Shown in pieces: positions 27,625-36,130 of a stretch of 64,000 bases of DNA. This stretch comes from Prado023 sp963747335 (GTDB taxonomy: Bacteria; Actinomycetota; Actinomycetes; S36-B12; CAIYMF01). The translations under genes were made by a program, and so were the position numbers. How positions within the stretch are numbered: the first letter of the stretch is position 1; every line of letters begins with the position of its first letter. The stretch covers positions 658,789-722,788 of the forward strand of contig CAVVEV010000003.1 of the NCBI GenBank assembly GCA_963747335.1, given 5' to 3'. Under the pieces are notes generated by a model. The model searched no databases and had not been told where the DNA came from. It saw only the letters and a list, made by a program, of their open reading frames with translations.

Positions 27625-28789
27625 TCAGTGGCGGTCGGCCCGGCTCTGCTTCTTCGGCTGGTTGCGTGGACCGCTCGCCGTACGCCGAGCCCGGGCACGA
27701 TCCATCGCCTCGGTGCTGGCCGTTTCGGTGTCCGAGGCGCCGGTGTCGCCGCTCGCCGAGCCGTCGCCGGCCTTGGAACCGGATGCCAGGGGCGCCGCAG
27801 CAGCGGCTCCCGAGGTGACCTTCGCCGCCGCCACCGCGGGCCTGGACCCGACCGGCGAGGGCCTGCATCTGTGGGTTGCGCTCCTCAAGCTGGGCCAGGA
27901 ACGGGGTCGCGATGAAGATCGAGGAGTAGGTCCCGGCCGCCATGCCCACGAAGAGGGCGAGCGAGAGGTCCTTGAGCGTGCCGGCACCGAGCACGCCGGC
28001 GCCGACGAACAGGATGGCCGCCACAGGCAGCAGGGCGACGATCGAGGTGTTGATGCTGCGCACCAGGGTCTGGTTGACCGCGAGGTTGGCGGCCTGCGAG
28101 TAGGTCCGCCGGCTCTGGCCGAGGATCCCCCGGGTGTTCTCCTTCACCTTGTCGAAGACCACCACCGTGTCGTAGAGCGAGTAGCCCAGGATCGTCAGCA
28201 CTCCGATGACCGTGGCGGGTGTCACCTCGAACTGCAGCAGCGAGTACACGCCGATGGTGATCACCACGTCGTGTACCAGGGCGACCAGGGCGGCGACAGC
28301 CATCCGCCAGTCGAAGTAGATCGCGAGGAAGATGCTGAGCAGCGAGAGGAACACCACGAGGGCCGTGATCGCCTTCTTCGTGATCTCCCCGCCCCACGTG
28401 GGGCCGACCACCTGGACGGACACGTCGTCGGGTGTGACTGAGCAGGCCTCGGCCAGTGCCGAGCGGACCTGCGAGCCCTCCGTGGTCTCGACCGCCTCGG
28501 TGGTGACCCGGATCGACTCGCCACCGAGTTGCGTCACGGTGCTCGGCGTCACACCGGCGCCCTCGACGGCCGCAGTGGCCTGCTCAATGGTGCACGAGGC
28601 GCTGGGCACGCGGAACTCCGCACCGCCCTCGAACTCGATGCCGTAGTTGAGTCCGCGTGTCAGCAGCGAGACCACGGCGATGAGGAAGACCACCCCCGAG
28701 ATCGCGTACCAGCGCCGGCGCTGGCCGACGATGTCGTAGGAGATCTCACCGGAGTACAGCTTCTGGCCGAAGCTTCCGACTCGTGACAT
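27625..28789 (-). CDS. secF: protein-export membrane protein SecF (frame shifts near the C-terminus)
   Basis: SecF motifs are intact in the main frame: LNYGIEFEGGAEFRV, the six-helix RND core (SLLSIFLAIYFDWRMAVAALVALVHDVVITIGVYSLL), VIGVLTILGYSLYDTVVVFDKVKENTRG, and FIATPFLAQLEERNPQMQALAGRVQARG. Beyond that point the frame runs on into relA as nonsense, while the next frame gives AAAKVTSGAAAAAPLASG and the expected basic end RTASGPRNQPKKQSRADRH, stopping at 27625. One base added near 27840 explains this; removing it gives 1164 bases, or 387 aa. SecF with SecD uses the proton gradient to drive late translocation. It begins 2 bp after secD stops. Confidence 0.9.
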
Positions 28790-28791
28790 GG

Positions 28792-30492
28792 CTAGTGCCT
28801 CCCTGCAGCGGTCGTGGAGCGAGCAGGCGCCTCCGGGATGCCCAGCCGACGGGGATCGACCCCGCTGAGCGGGTGGCCGGACTGGAAGAACTTCGTACCG
28901 GCCAACAGGGCGACCACCGGCCGGGTGAAGGTGAAGGCGACGATGACGTCCACGACGGTCGTCAGGCCCAGGGCGAAGGCGAAGCCGCGCACGCTGCCGA
29001 TGCTCAGCACGTAGAGGACGACCGCCCCGAGCAGGGACACGAAGTCGGCGGCCAACAGCGTGCGCCGGGCGCGGATCCAGCCGGTCTCGGCCGCGACTCT
29101 CAGAGTGCGTCCCTCCCGGACCTCGTCGCGCAAGCGCTCGAAGTACACGATGAACGAGTCGGCCGTGATGCCGATGGCCACGATGGCACCAGCGATGCCG
29201 GCCAATGTCAGGGTGAACCCGAGGGTGCGGCCGAAGATGACGAACAGGCAGTAGGTGATGACGCCGGCCACCACGAGGCTCGCGGCGGCCACGAGGCCCA
29301 GCGCCCGGTAGTAGAACAACAGATAGAGCGCGACGAGGGCCAGGCCGATCGCACCGGCGAGCAGGCCCGCCTTCAGGTAGGCGTCACCGACGGTGGGGGT
29401 GATCGAGGTGATCTCGCCGACCTCGAGGCTGATCGGCAGGGAACCGAACTTCAGCACGTTGGCGAGGTCATTGGCCTCATCGATCGTGAACTCTCCGGTG
29501 ATCTGGGCGCTGCCACCGGGGATCGGCTCGAGGAATGACGGCGCGCTGAACACGACACCGTCGAGGACGATGGCGAACTGGTTCTGCGGCGGGGTGTTGT
29601 CGTAGATGTCCGCAGAGATCTCGGACAGGGCTCTGGCCCCCTCGGCGTCGAAGTCGAGCGACACCGACCACTTGCTGGTCGTGGGGTCGAGCTGAGCCTG
29701 CGCGTTGGTCACCTGCGTGCCCTTGATGAAGGCCGGCTGCAGGAGGTACTTCGCGAAGCCGTCACGGTCGCAGGTCGCAAGCCAGAGGGCCTGGTCGTCA
29801 GGGGTGCCCGAGCGGTTCTCCGGGAGGGTGCAGTCCAGCCGCAGGGCGCGGTCCTGGAACTCCGTGTCGTTGGCCTCTGCCTGTACCGGGATCTCCGGCT
29901 GCTCGACTGCCGGGCTCGGCGAGGGCGATGCCGTGGCCTCCTGCGACGGGGAGGCACTGGGCGACGGCTCGTCGGTCGCGGTGGGCGACGGGGTGGGCGT
30001 CGACCCATCGGTCGGGGTGGGGCTGGGCTCGGTCGGCGTGGCCGAGGGCAGTGCCTCGTCAGTCGGCTCGGCTTCCGGGTCGACAGCCTCGGGGTTGGTG
30101 ATCGCCTCCACGGGCCTGAACGCCAGTTGGGCCGTGCGTCCGACCAGCTCGACCAGACGGTCCTGGGGCACCGAGCCGGGGACGGACACGATGATTGCGG
30201 CGTTCTGCCCTGAACCCTGGACGGTGACCTCGGACTCCGCGACGCCCAGGCCGTCCACGCGCTGACGGATGATGCCCACGGCCTGGTCGAGCTGCTCATC
30301 GGTGATGGTGCCGTCCGTGCCCGGTGCCGTGGTGGGCAGCAGGGTGACCTGGGTGCCGCCCTGGAGGTCCAGGCCGAGTTGGGGGGTGCTCGTCAGCGAC
30401 GGCCAGAATGTCCAGGCGATGAGCCCGACGAGCAGGAGGAGCATCGGCCCCAGCACCCGCCAGGGGCGATAGGCGGACACGGTACTAGCCAC
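28792..30492 (-). CDS. secD: protein translocase subunit SecD
   Basis: 566 aa. N-terminal helix (PMLLLLVGLIAWTFWPSL) then the conserved LGLDLQGGTQVTLLP. The first periplasmic domain is interrupted, at about residues 125-205, by a Pro/Thr/Ser/Glu-rich stretch before the fold resumes at EFQDRALRLDC. The C-terminal RND helices carry AGLLAGAIGLALVALYLLFYYR, GIAGAIVAIGITADSFIVYFERLRDEVREG, and TTVVDVIVAFTFTRPVVALL. SecD pairs with SecF. The GTG start at 30492 overlaps the yajC stop by 8 bases and has GGAGG before it, so yajC-secD-secF form one operon. Confidence 0.95.
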   Translation of the reverse strand: MASTVSAYRPWRVLGPMLLLLVGLIAWTFWPSLTSTPQLGLDLQGGTQVTLLPTTAPGTDGTITDEQLDQAVGIIRQRVDGLGVAESEVTVQGSGQNAAIIVSVPGSVPQDRLVELVGRTAQLAFRPVEAITNPEAVDPEAEPTDEALPSATPTEPSPTPTDGSTPTPSPTATDEPSPSASPSQEATASPSPSPAVEQPEIPVQAEANDTEFQDRALRLDCTLPENRSGTPDDQALWLATCDRDGFAKYLLQPAFIKGTQVTNAQAQLDPTTSKWSVSLDFDAEGARALSEISADIYDNTPPQNQFAIVLDGVVFSAPSFLEPIPGGSAQITGEFTIDEANDLANVLKFGSLPISLEVGEITSITPTVGDAYLKAGLLAGAIGLALVALYLLFYYRALGLVAAASLVVAGVITYCLFVIFGRTLGFTLTLAGIAGAIVAIGITADSFIVYFERLRDEVREGRTLRVAAETGWIRARRTLLAADFVSLLGAVVLYVLSIGSVRGFAFALGLTTVVDVIVAFTFTRPVVALLAGTKFFQSGHPLSGVDPRRLGIPEAPARSTTAAGRH

Positions 30493-30904
30493 GATCGGCC
30501 TCCGGGGTCAGGGCCGGGTTGGCCGGGGGCTCATCGTCGGGGGCACTCGTGGTGGCCCCGGAGTCGGAACCGGCCACGTCGGCGGCCACGGGCTCGACGC
30601 CGTCGGTCTCCACGGCCGTGCGGTCGTGGGTCCCGACGGCGGCGGGTTCAGCCGGCTCCACCACGGCGACCGCCGCGGCGAGCATCTCGATGACCACGCC
30701 CGGGGCGACCTCCACGGAGACCCGGTCCCCGTGGATCGCGACGACGGTGGCGAAGACGCCGGCGGTGGTCATGATCCGCTGGCCGGGTGCCAGCGAGGCC
30801 ACCAGGGCGGCCTGAGCCTTGCGCCGGACCGAGGCCGGTCGGATGATCAGGAGCCAGAAGGCAGCCGCGATGGCAGCGAACGGCAGGAGTTCGACGAGCG
30901 TCAT
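30485..30904 (-). CDS. yajC: preprotein translocase subunit YajC
   Basis: 139 aa from ATG 30904. One N-terminal membrane helix (LVELLPFAAIAAAFWLLIIRPASVRRKAQAAL), then the YajC core LAPGQRIMTTAGVFATVVAIHGDRVSVEVAPGVVIEMLAAAVAVV, and a disordered acidic tail of about 60 residues. It is an accessory part of the SecDF-YajC complex. Ordinary length is 85-120 aa; the tail is the extra part. Upstream, toward ruvB (stop 30935), there are only 30 bp. Confidence 0.93.
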   Translation of the reverse strand: MTLVELLPFAAIAAAFWLLIIRPASVRRKAQAALVASLAPGQRIMTTAGVFATVVAIHGDRVSVEVAPGVVIEMLAAAVAVVEPAEPAAVGTHDRTAVETDGVEPVAADVAGSDSGATTSAPDDEPPANPALTPEADRG

Positions 30905-30934
30905 GGAGGACCTTTCGCACAATTGGCCCCGATT

Positions 30935-32011
30935 CTAGACGCCCTGCGCGATACCTCGGTCATTCCCGTTCGGTGCGTCGTCGTCGAAGCGCAGTCCGAT
31001 CTGGCCCACCGCGGTCGGCGGCGTGAGGCCCAGGTGCCGCCAGGCGGCTTCCGTGGCCACGCGGCCGCGAGGCGTGCGGTAGAGCAGGCCTGCCCGGACG
31101 AGGAACGGCTCGGCCACCGTCTCGACGGTCTCCGGCTCCTCCGCGACCGCCACCGCCAGCGTGGACAGGCCCACAGGACCGCCCCGAAATGTCGTCAACA
31201 GGGCCTCGAGGACCGCGCGGTCGAGGCGGTCGAGCCCGAGGGCATCGACCTCGTAGAGGTCCAGGGCCGCGTGGGCAGTCCTCTGGTCGATCGACCGGTC
31301 GCCGTGGACCAGGGCGTAGTCGCGGACCCGGCGCAGCAGCCTGTTGGCCACCCGTGGGGTGCCGCGGGACCGGCCGGCGATCTCGTGCGCCCCAGCCTCG
31401 TCGATCTCGACCCCGAGCAGCCGGGCCGAACGGTTCACGATCGTGAACAGGTCGGAGTCGGCGTAGAAGTCCATGTGTGCGGTGAACCCGAACCGGTCGC
31501 GCAGCGGACCCGGCAGCAGTCCCGCCCGGGTCGTTGCCCCCACCAGGGTGAACGGAGCGAGGTCCAGCGGGATCGCGGTGGCCCCCGGGCCCTTCCCGAC
31601 GACGATGTCGACCCGGAAGTCCTCCATCGCCACGTACAGCATCTCCTCGGCCGGGCGTGCCATCCGATGGATCTCATCGAGGAAGAGGACCTCACCGGGG
31701 ACCAGGCTGGACAGCACCGCGGCCAGGTCGCCCGCGTGCTGGATCGCGGGGCCGGAGGTGATCCGCATCGGGGCGGACATCTCCCCCGCGATGATCATCG
31801 CCAGGGTGGTCTTGCCCAGGCCGGGCGGCCCGGAGAGCAGCACGTGGTCTGCAGTGGCGTTCCGGTGCCGAGCGGCCTCGAGCACCAGCCCGAGCTGGGA
31901 GCGCACGCGGTCCTGGCCGATGAAATCCGCCAGGCTGCGGGGACGAAGTGCGCCCTCTGCGGCGATGTCCTCGTCGGCTGCCTCCCCCGCCAGCAGCTCG
32001 TCGTCGCTCAT
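30935..32011 (-). CDS. ruvB: Holliday junction branch migration ATPase RuvB
   Basis: 358 aa. RPRSLADFIGQDRVRSQLGLVLEAA, Walker A GPPGLGKTTL, Walker B VLFLDEIHRM, sensor GATTRAGLLPGPLRDRFGF, and the C-terminal winged-helix RGTPRVANRLLRRVRDYA, YRTPRGRVATEAAW. RuvB is the hexameric motor that pulls DNA through the RuvA-bound junction. ATG 32011 overlaps the ruvA stop as ATGA, so the order ruvC-ruvA-ruvB is one transcript. Confidence 0.97.
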   Translation of the reverse strand: MSDDELLAGEAADEDIAAEGALRPRSLADFIGQDRVRSQLGLVLEAARHRNATADHVLLSGPPGLGKTTLAMIIAGEMSAPMRITSGPAIQHAGDLAAVLSSLVPGEVLFLDEIHRMARPAEEMLYVAMEDFRVDIVVGKGPGATAIPLDLAPFTLVGATTRAGLLPGPLRDRFGFTAHMDFYADSDLFTIVNRSARLLGVEIDEAGAHEIAGRSRGTPRVANRLLRRVRDYALVHGDRSIDQRTAHAALDLYEVDALGLDRLDRAVLEALLTTFRGGPVGLSTLAVAVAEEPETVETVAEPFLVRAGLLYRTPRGRVATEAAWRHLGLTPPTAVGQIGLRFDDDAPNGNDRGIAQGV

Positions 32012-32616
32012 GCGCGGTCCAGGTGCCGCAGGGCAGAGCGCAGCAGGCCGGGAACGGACGGGTGCCCGCCCTCGGCCAGGACCGCCTCGGCCTCGGGCTG
32101 CACCGCCTCGGCGGCAGCCCGGGCATCCCGAGGGGGCCAGCCCAGGGCGATGAGGCCGTCGATGACCGGAGTAGACCAGTCGTCGGACGGTCTCGTGGCG
32201 GCCGACGATGCCGAGGGGGCTCCCAGGCGGTCCTTGAGCTCGAGGGCGATCCGGGCCGCGCCCTTGCGTCCGATCCCGGGGGGCTTGGACAGGGTGACGA
32301 GGTCGTCAGCGGCGACCGCAGCACGCAGCTGGTCGACGGTGAGGACCGCAAGGATCGCCTGCGCGGTGCGCGGTCCGATGCCCGTGACCGACTGCAGCAC
32401 CTCGAACGCCTGCCGCTCGTCCTCGTCGCTGAATCCGAACAGGGTCAGGGAGTCCTCGCGGACGACCAGCGCGGTGGACACCCGGGCTGGGGCGCCGGGC
32501 CGCAGGTCGGCGAGGGTGCGCGGGCCGCACAGCAGGGACAGCCCCACGCCGCCGACATCGATCACCGCATGGTCGGGGCCCACCGAGGCCACGGTGCCGT
32601 GCACGAAGGCGATCAC
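32008..32616 (-). CDS. ruvA: Holliday junction DNA helicase subunit RuvA
   Basis: 202 aa from GTG 32616, selected because GGAGGAG precedes it. OB-fold start IAFVHGTVASVGPDHAVIDVGGVG, HhH repeats VTGIGPRTAQAILAVL and PPGIGRKGAARIALELKDRLG, and the C-terminal RuvB-binding helix domain (VIDGLIALGWPPRDARAAAEAV). The longer open frame upstream to 33201 belongs to ruvC in another phase. ruvA and ruvC overlap by 4 bases (32613-32616). Confidence 0.96.
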   Translation of the reverse strand: MIAFVHGTVASVGPDHAVIDVGGVGLSLLCGPRTLADLRPGAPARVSTALVVREDSLTLFGFSDEDERQAFEVLQSVTGIGPRTAQAILAVLTVDQLRAAVAADDLVTLSKPPGIGRKGAARIALELKDRLGAPSASSAATRPSDDWSTPVIDGLIALGWPPRDARAAAEAVQPEAEAVLAEGGHPSVPGLLRSALRHLDRA

Positions 32617-33236
32617 CGTGCTCCTCCGGCGCGCACACCCGGTCGGGAGGGGCTCGCGGGCAGGGCGAGGGCAGGCCCAGGGGCACGCTCGGGCACACGA
32701 GGGGGCCGCGTCGGGATCCGCGAGGGCGCTGAGGCGGCCACTGCCGAGGCGATGCGCGCGTTTGCCGACCCACGCCAGACATGGCAGATCGCCAGCGCGA
32801 GGGCGTCGGTGGCGTCGACCGGCTTCGGCGCAGCCTCCAGCCGCAGGATGCGCACCACCATCCCCGCCACCTGGGCCTTGTCGGCGCGCCCGGTGCCGGT
32901 CACGGCGGCCTTCACCTCGCTGGGGGTGTGCCACGCGACCGGCAACCCCGCCTCCGCGGCAGCCAGGACCGCCGCCGCGGAGGCCTGGGCGGTGCCCATG
33001 ACGGTGTGCAGGTTGTGCTGGCTGAACATCCGCTCGATGGCCACGACGTCCGGGGACAACTCCTCGATGAGCTCGCGCAGGCGCCGATTGATCAGGAGCA
33101 GCCGCTCGGGGAGGGGATCTGAGGCGGGCGTGGTGACGACCTCGACGTGCCGCAGGTCCAGTGGCCGCCCGAGGGAGCCCTCGACAAGTCCCACGCCGCA
33201 CCGGGTCAGGCCCGGATCCACCCCGAGAACGCGCAC
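32613..33236 (-). CDS. ruvC: crossover junction endodeoxyribonuclease RuvC
   Basis: 207 aa from GTG 33236, with a strong AGGAGGTGAC before it. VLGVDPGLTRCGVGLV carries the first catalytic Asp, VAIERMFSQHNLHTVMGTAQA the Glu, and PSEVKAAVTGTGRADKAQV plus VDATDALALAICHVW the last Asp residues. It resolves Holliday junctions. The C-terminal 40 residues are Pro/Ala-rich and beyond the usual end. It is the first gene of ruvCAB; an SOS-type operator lies 14 nt upstream of the start. Confidence 0.96.
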   Translation of the reverse strand: MRVLGVDPGLTRCGVGLVEGSLGRPLDLRHVEVVTTPASDPLPERLLLINRRLRELIEELSPDVVAIERMFSQHNLHTVMGTAQASAAAVLAAAEAGLPVAWHTPSEVKAAVTGTGRADKAQVAGMVVRILRLEAAPKPVDATDALALAICHVWRGSANARIASAVAASAPSRIPTRPPRVPERAPGPALALPASPSRPGVRAGGAR

Positions 33237-33250
33237 GTCACCTCCTGATA

Positions 33251-33264
33251 CGAACAAGTGTTCG
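33251..33264. promoter_or_regulatory. LexA (SOS) box upstream of ruvC
   Basis: CGAACAAGTGTTCG fits the Gram-positive/actinobacterial LexA consensus CGAACRNRYGTTCG (as I recall it) with all fixed positions matching. It lies 14 nt upstream of the ruvC GTG and just before the Shine-Dalgarno sequence, so bound LexA would block the ruvC-ruvA-ruvB transcript until DNA damage. Confidence 0.75.
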
Positions 33265-33363
33265 CACCCTATCGGGGCAGTGCGCACCGCAGGTGGCGCG
33301 ACACGCGTGCACGAGAGGAGGCAATGGCGCTGGCCCCCGACCGTGGTCGGCGGGCGCTGTGCC

Positions 33364-35286
33364 CTACTCCCCCGCGACCGGGTCGCTGGCCGTCACCGGG
33401 TGTCCCACGACCTCAGCGAAGCCCGCGCAGATGCACTTGACGAACAGCTCCCGGTCGGGGATGGCGGCATCGTCCATCGAGATGCCGATCCCCGCGTTGC
33501 CCGCGTAGGACAGCAGGGTGATGTTCGTCGCCGCCCCGACCGTGGCCGTCAACGGGTACATCGCCCGCACCTTCGCGCCGGCGATCCACACCGGGATCGG
33601 CACCCCGGGGACGTTGCTGGCGGTGAAGTCGCTGGTCTGCGCGGTCGAGGTGAAGAGGTCCGAGGGCATGAGTCGGTAGCCGACCTCCGCCAGGGGATCC
33701 ACGAGGTGCAGCGCCGGCTCCTGGCGCCAGGAGCCGACGATGTCGCGGATCGCGCGCATCCGCTCGACGGGTTCGAGGATGTCCACCGGGACCTCGAAGC
33801 GCGCGATCGTCACGGCGTTCTGTGCGGGACGGTCCGGGTTGCGCAAGCTGATCGGCATGTTGCAGCGCAACATGCTCACCGGCTCACCCCGGCGCTCGTG
33901 GTAGATGCGCAGCCCGCCGGTGACTCCGGCCATGAAGGCATCGTTGAGGCTCACGCCATGGGGCTTCGACGCCGCCTTGAGCTCGGACATCGGGACGTCC
34001 AGGGTGACGAAGTGGTAGTTGATCGAGCGACCTCGCATCACCGGCGACATCGGCGAGGTCGGCAGTGCCATGAACTTGCCGATCGACTTCAGGACCCCCA
34101 TGACGTCCTCAACAGCGCCCACGGGATCGCGCAGTGCCCGACCGGCGATCGGCAGGGCGGAGTCCGTGACCTCCTTCACCGACTTCATCACGAACGAGGA
34201 GGCATCCACCACTGCTGTTCCCAGGAAGCCCGCGGTGTCCAGGGGGGCGGCCGACGGCTCGGGCGGCATCGGGCCGAGGTCCTGCCCGCCGGGGACGAGA
34301 TCGATCACGGTGGCCCCGAGCATCATGGCGCCCTGGCCATCGGCGATCGCATGGTGCAGCTTCACGATCAGTGCGGCCCGCCCGCCGGCGAGCCCCTCGA
34401 GCAGCGTGACCCGCCACAGCGGCCGCGCGAGGTCGAAGTCCGCCATGGACTGACGCCGGGCCTCGACCAGGACCTGCTCCCAGCTGCCGGGGTCGGGCAC
34501 CCGGAAGCGGCGCATGTGGAAGCTCAGGTCGAAGTTCGGGTCGATGACCAGCCTCGGGCTCAGGATGTCCGAGGGCCCCTCGAGGACCTTCTGGCGCAGG
34601 ACAGGGGCCACTCGGCTGGCCCGATCGAACCTCTCGACCAGCTTGTCCCAGTCCGGGCTGGAATCGAGGGCGACAAGTCCGATGATCGGTGAGCGCATCG
34701 ACGGGTCGTTGGACGCAAGGCGCCAGGTGGCGAAGTCGAAGCCGGACAACCTGCGGGGGGCGATCACCGTGGGATCCGTGGGCGCGCGCCCGGCAGCACT
34801 CGCTGATCCGACCGCAGCGCTGGCCATGCCGGCGGCAGCCTTCGCGGTCCGCTTGGCAGCTGCACGCTTGCGCCCGCTTGTGGAGGGCGATGGCGGCGCG
34901 CCCGCGGAGCTCCTGTGAGGTGCCGGCTCCTTCTTCGCGGGCGCCTGCCCGCCGGCCCTCGTCGCCGGGGCGCTCGTGCTCGCCGCGGCCTTCCTCGAGG
35001 AGGACCTCGTCGGGGGGGCCGTCGAGGGGGCCTCGGTCTTCTTGGCCGCGGTCTTCTTGGCCGCGGTCTTCCTGGCCGAGGTCTTCCTGGCCGAGGTCTT
35101 CCTGGCGGGAGCCGTCGTGCTGGCTGCAGCCTTCTTCGCTGGGGCCGTCCTCGCGGCCGGGGCCTGCTTCTTGGCGGGCGCCTTCGTGGCCGGAGCCTGT
35201 GCCGCCTGGGTCATCGGTCCAGCGGGTCCTGCGGGCGGCACCGGCGCGCCCGAGACCTCCGGGGTCGTGCGATCCTGCTCTGCCAC
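33364..35286 (-). CDS. wax ester synthase/diacylglycerol acyltransferase with Lys/Ala-rich histone H1-like N-terminal tail
   Basis: 640 aa; family members are usually about 450-480. The catalytic part starts near residue 175 with RRLSGFDFATWRLASNDPSMRSPI and carries the active-site motif LKLHHAIADG-type (VKLHHAIADGQGAMMLG), then LNDAFMAGVTGGLRIYHERRG, MPISLRN, and the late motif SNVPGVPIPVWIAGAKV. The first roughly 170 residues are disordered: TQAAQAP...KKQAPAARTAP followed by KTSARK and KTAAKK repeats, rich in Lys and Ala with S/T/P spacers, like an H1 tail. WS/DGAT enzymes make wax esters and triacylglycerol from acyl-CoA. GTG 35286 follows AGGAGCGACGAC. The gene interrupts the yebC-ruvC order found in mycobacteria. 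Confidence 0.9.
   Translation of the reverse strand: MAEQDRTTPEVSGAPVPPAGPAGPMTQAAQAPATKAPAKKQAPAARTAPAKKAAASTTAPARKTSARKTSARKTAAKKTAAKKTEAPSTAPPTRSSSRKAAASTSAPATRAGGQAPAKKEPAPHRSSAGAPPSPSTSGRKRAAAKRTAKAAAGMASAAVGSASAAGRAPTDPTVIAPRRLSGFDFATWRLASNDPSMRSPIIGLVALDSSPDWDKLVERFDRASRVAPVLRQKVLEGPSDILSPRLVIDPNFDLSFHMRRFRVPDPGSWEQVLVEARRQSMADFDLARPLWRVTLLEGLAGGRAALIVKLHHAIADGQGAMMLGATVIDLVPGGQDLGPMPPEPSAAPLDTAGFLGTAVVDASSFVMKSVKEVTDSALPIAGRALRDPVGAVEDVMGVLKSIGKFMALPTSPMSPVMRGRSINYHFVTLDVPMSELKAASKPHGVSLNDAFMAGVTGGLRIYHERRGEPVSMLRCNMPISLRNPDRPAQNAVTIARFEVPVDILEPVERMRAIRDIVGSWRQEPALHLVDPLAEVGYRLMPSDLFTSTAQTSDFTASNVPGVPIPVWIAGAKVRAMYPLTATVGAATNITLLSYAGNAGIGISMDDAAIPDRELFVKCICAGFAEVVGHPVTASDPVAGE
35036..35110 (-). 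repeat. five 15-bp tandem repeats within the WS/DGAT tail
   Basis: Units begin at 35036, 35051, 35066, 35081 and 35096 (plus-strand consensus GTCTTCYTGGCCGNG). They encode five residues each, alternating KTAAK and KTSAR on the minus strand. In-frame 15-bp repeats could expand or shrink without breaking the gene. Confidence 0.85.
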
Positions 35287-35358
35287 GTCGTCGCTCCTGT
35301 GGTCCGGGGGTATCGAAGAACCGTACCCCGTGCGGCGCGACCGATGGGAGGCCGAGCG

Positions 35359-36111
35359 CTACTCCATCTCGGCCAGGACCTCGGCGGGGATGTCGGCGTT
35401 GGTGTAGACGTTCTGCACGTCGTCGCTGTCCTCGAGCGCGTCCACGAGCCGCATGATCTTCCCCGCCCCGACTGCGTCGAGCTGGACCTCGACCGAGGCC
35501 ACGAACTCAGCCTCGGCCGACTCGTAGTCCAGGCCCTGCGCCTGCAACGCCTTGCGGGCAGGGACCATGTCCGAGGCCTCGGTGATCACCTCGAACGCCT
35601 CCCCCAGGTCGTTGACCTCCTCGGCGCCAGCGTCGAGGACGGCCATGAGCACGTCATCCTCGGTCAGCCCGTCGGCCTTCGGCACGATGATGACTCCCTT
35701 GCGGGCGAACAGGTAGGAGACGCTGCCCGGATCGGCCATGCTGCCGCCGTTGCGGGTCATCGCGACGCGCACCTCGGTGGCCGCCCGGTTCCGGTTGTCC
35801 GTCAGGCACTCCACGAGCACCGCCACGCCGTTGGGCCCGTAGCCCTCGTACATGATCGTCTGCCAGTCCGCGCCGCCCGCGTCCGCGCCGGACCCACGCT
35901 TGACCGCACGGTCGATGTTGTCCGCCGGGACGGAGTTCTTCTTGGCCTTCTGGACGGCGTCGTACAGGGTGGGGTTGCCGTCGAGGTCGCCACCACCGGT
36001 GCGAGCCGCCACCTCGATGTTCTTGATCAGCTTGGCGAACAGCTTGCCGCGCTTGGCGTCGATCGCGGCCTTCTTGTGCTTGGTGGTCGCCCACTTGGAG
36101 TGGCCGGACAT
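35359..36111 (-). CDS. yebC: YebC/PmpR-type translational regulator (TACO1 family)
   Basis: 250 aa starting MSGHSKWATTKHKKAAIDAKRGKLFAKLIKNIEVAARTGGGD, the family hallmark. Further blocks are AKKNSVPADNIDRAVKRG, YEGYGPNGVAVLVECLTDNRNRAATEVR and MADPGSVSYLFARKGVI, with the acidic C-terminal domain. Members act in ribosome stalling relief or as transcription factors in other species. I chose ATG 36111; an open frame to 36330 overlaps pdxT and was rejected. Confidence 0.95.
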   Translation of the reverse strand: MSGHSKWATTKHKKAAIDAKRGKLFAKLIKNIEVAARTGGGDLDGNPTLYDAVQKAKKNSVPADNIDRAVKRGSGADAGGADWQTIMYEGYGPNGVAVLVECLTDNRNRAATEVRVAMTRNGGSMADPGSVSYLFARKGVIIVPKADGLTEDDVLMAVLDAGAEEVNDLGEAFEVITEASDMVPARKALQAQGLDYESAEAEFVASVEVQLDAVGAGKIMRLVDALEDSDDVQNVYTNADIPAEVLAEME

Positions 36112-36130
36112 GATGCTCCTTCGAGTCGAC

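Noticed and set aside
27239..28789. A 516-residue SecF overlapping relA
   Set aside because: The C-terminal third is out-of-frame relA sequence; the true SecF tail is in the neighbouring frame.
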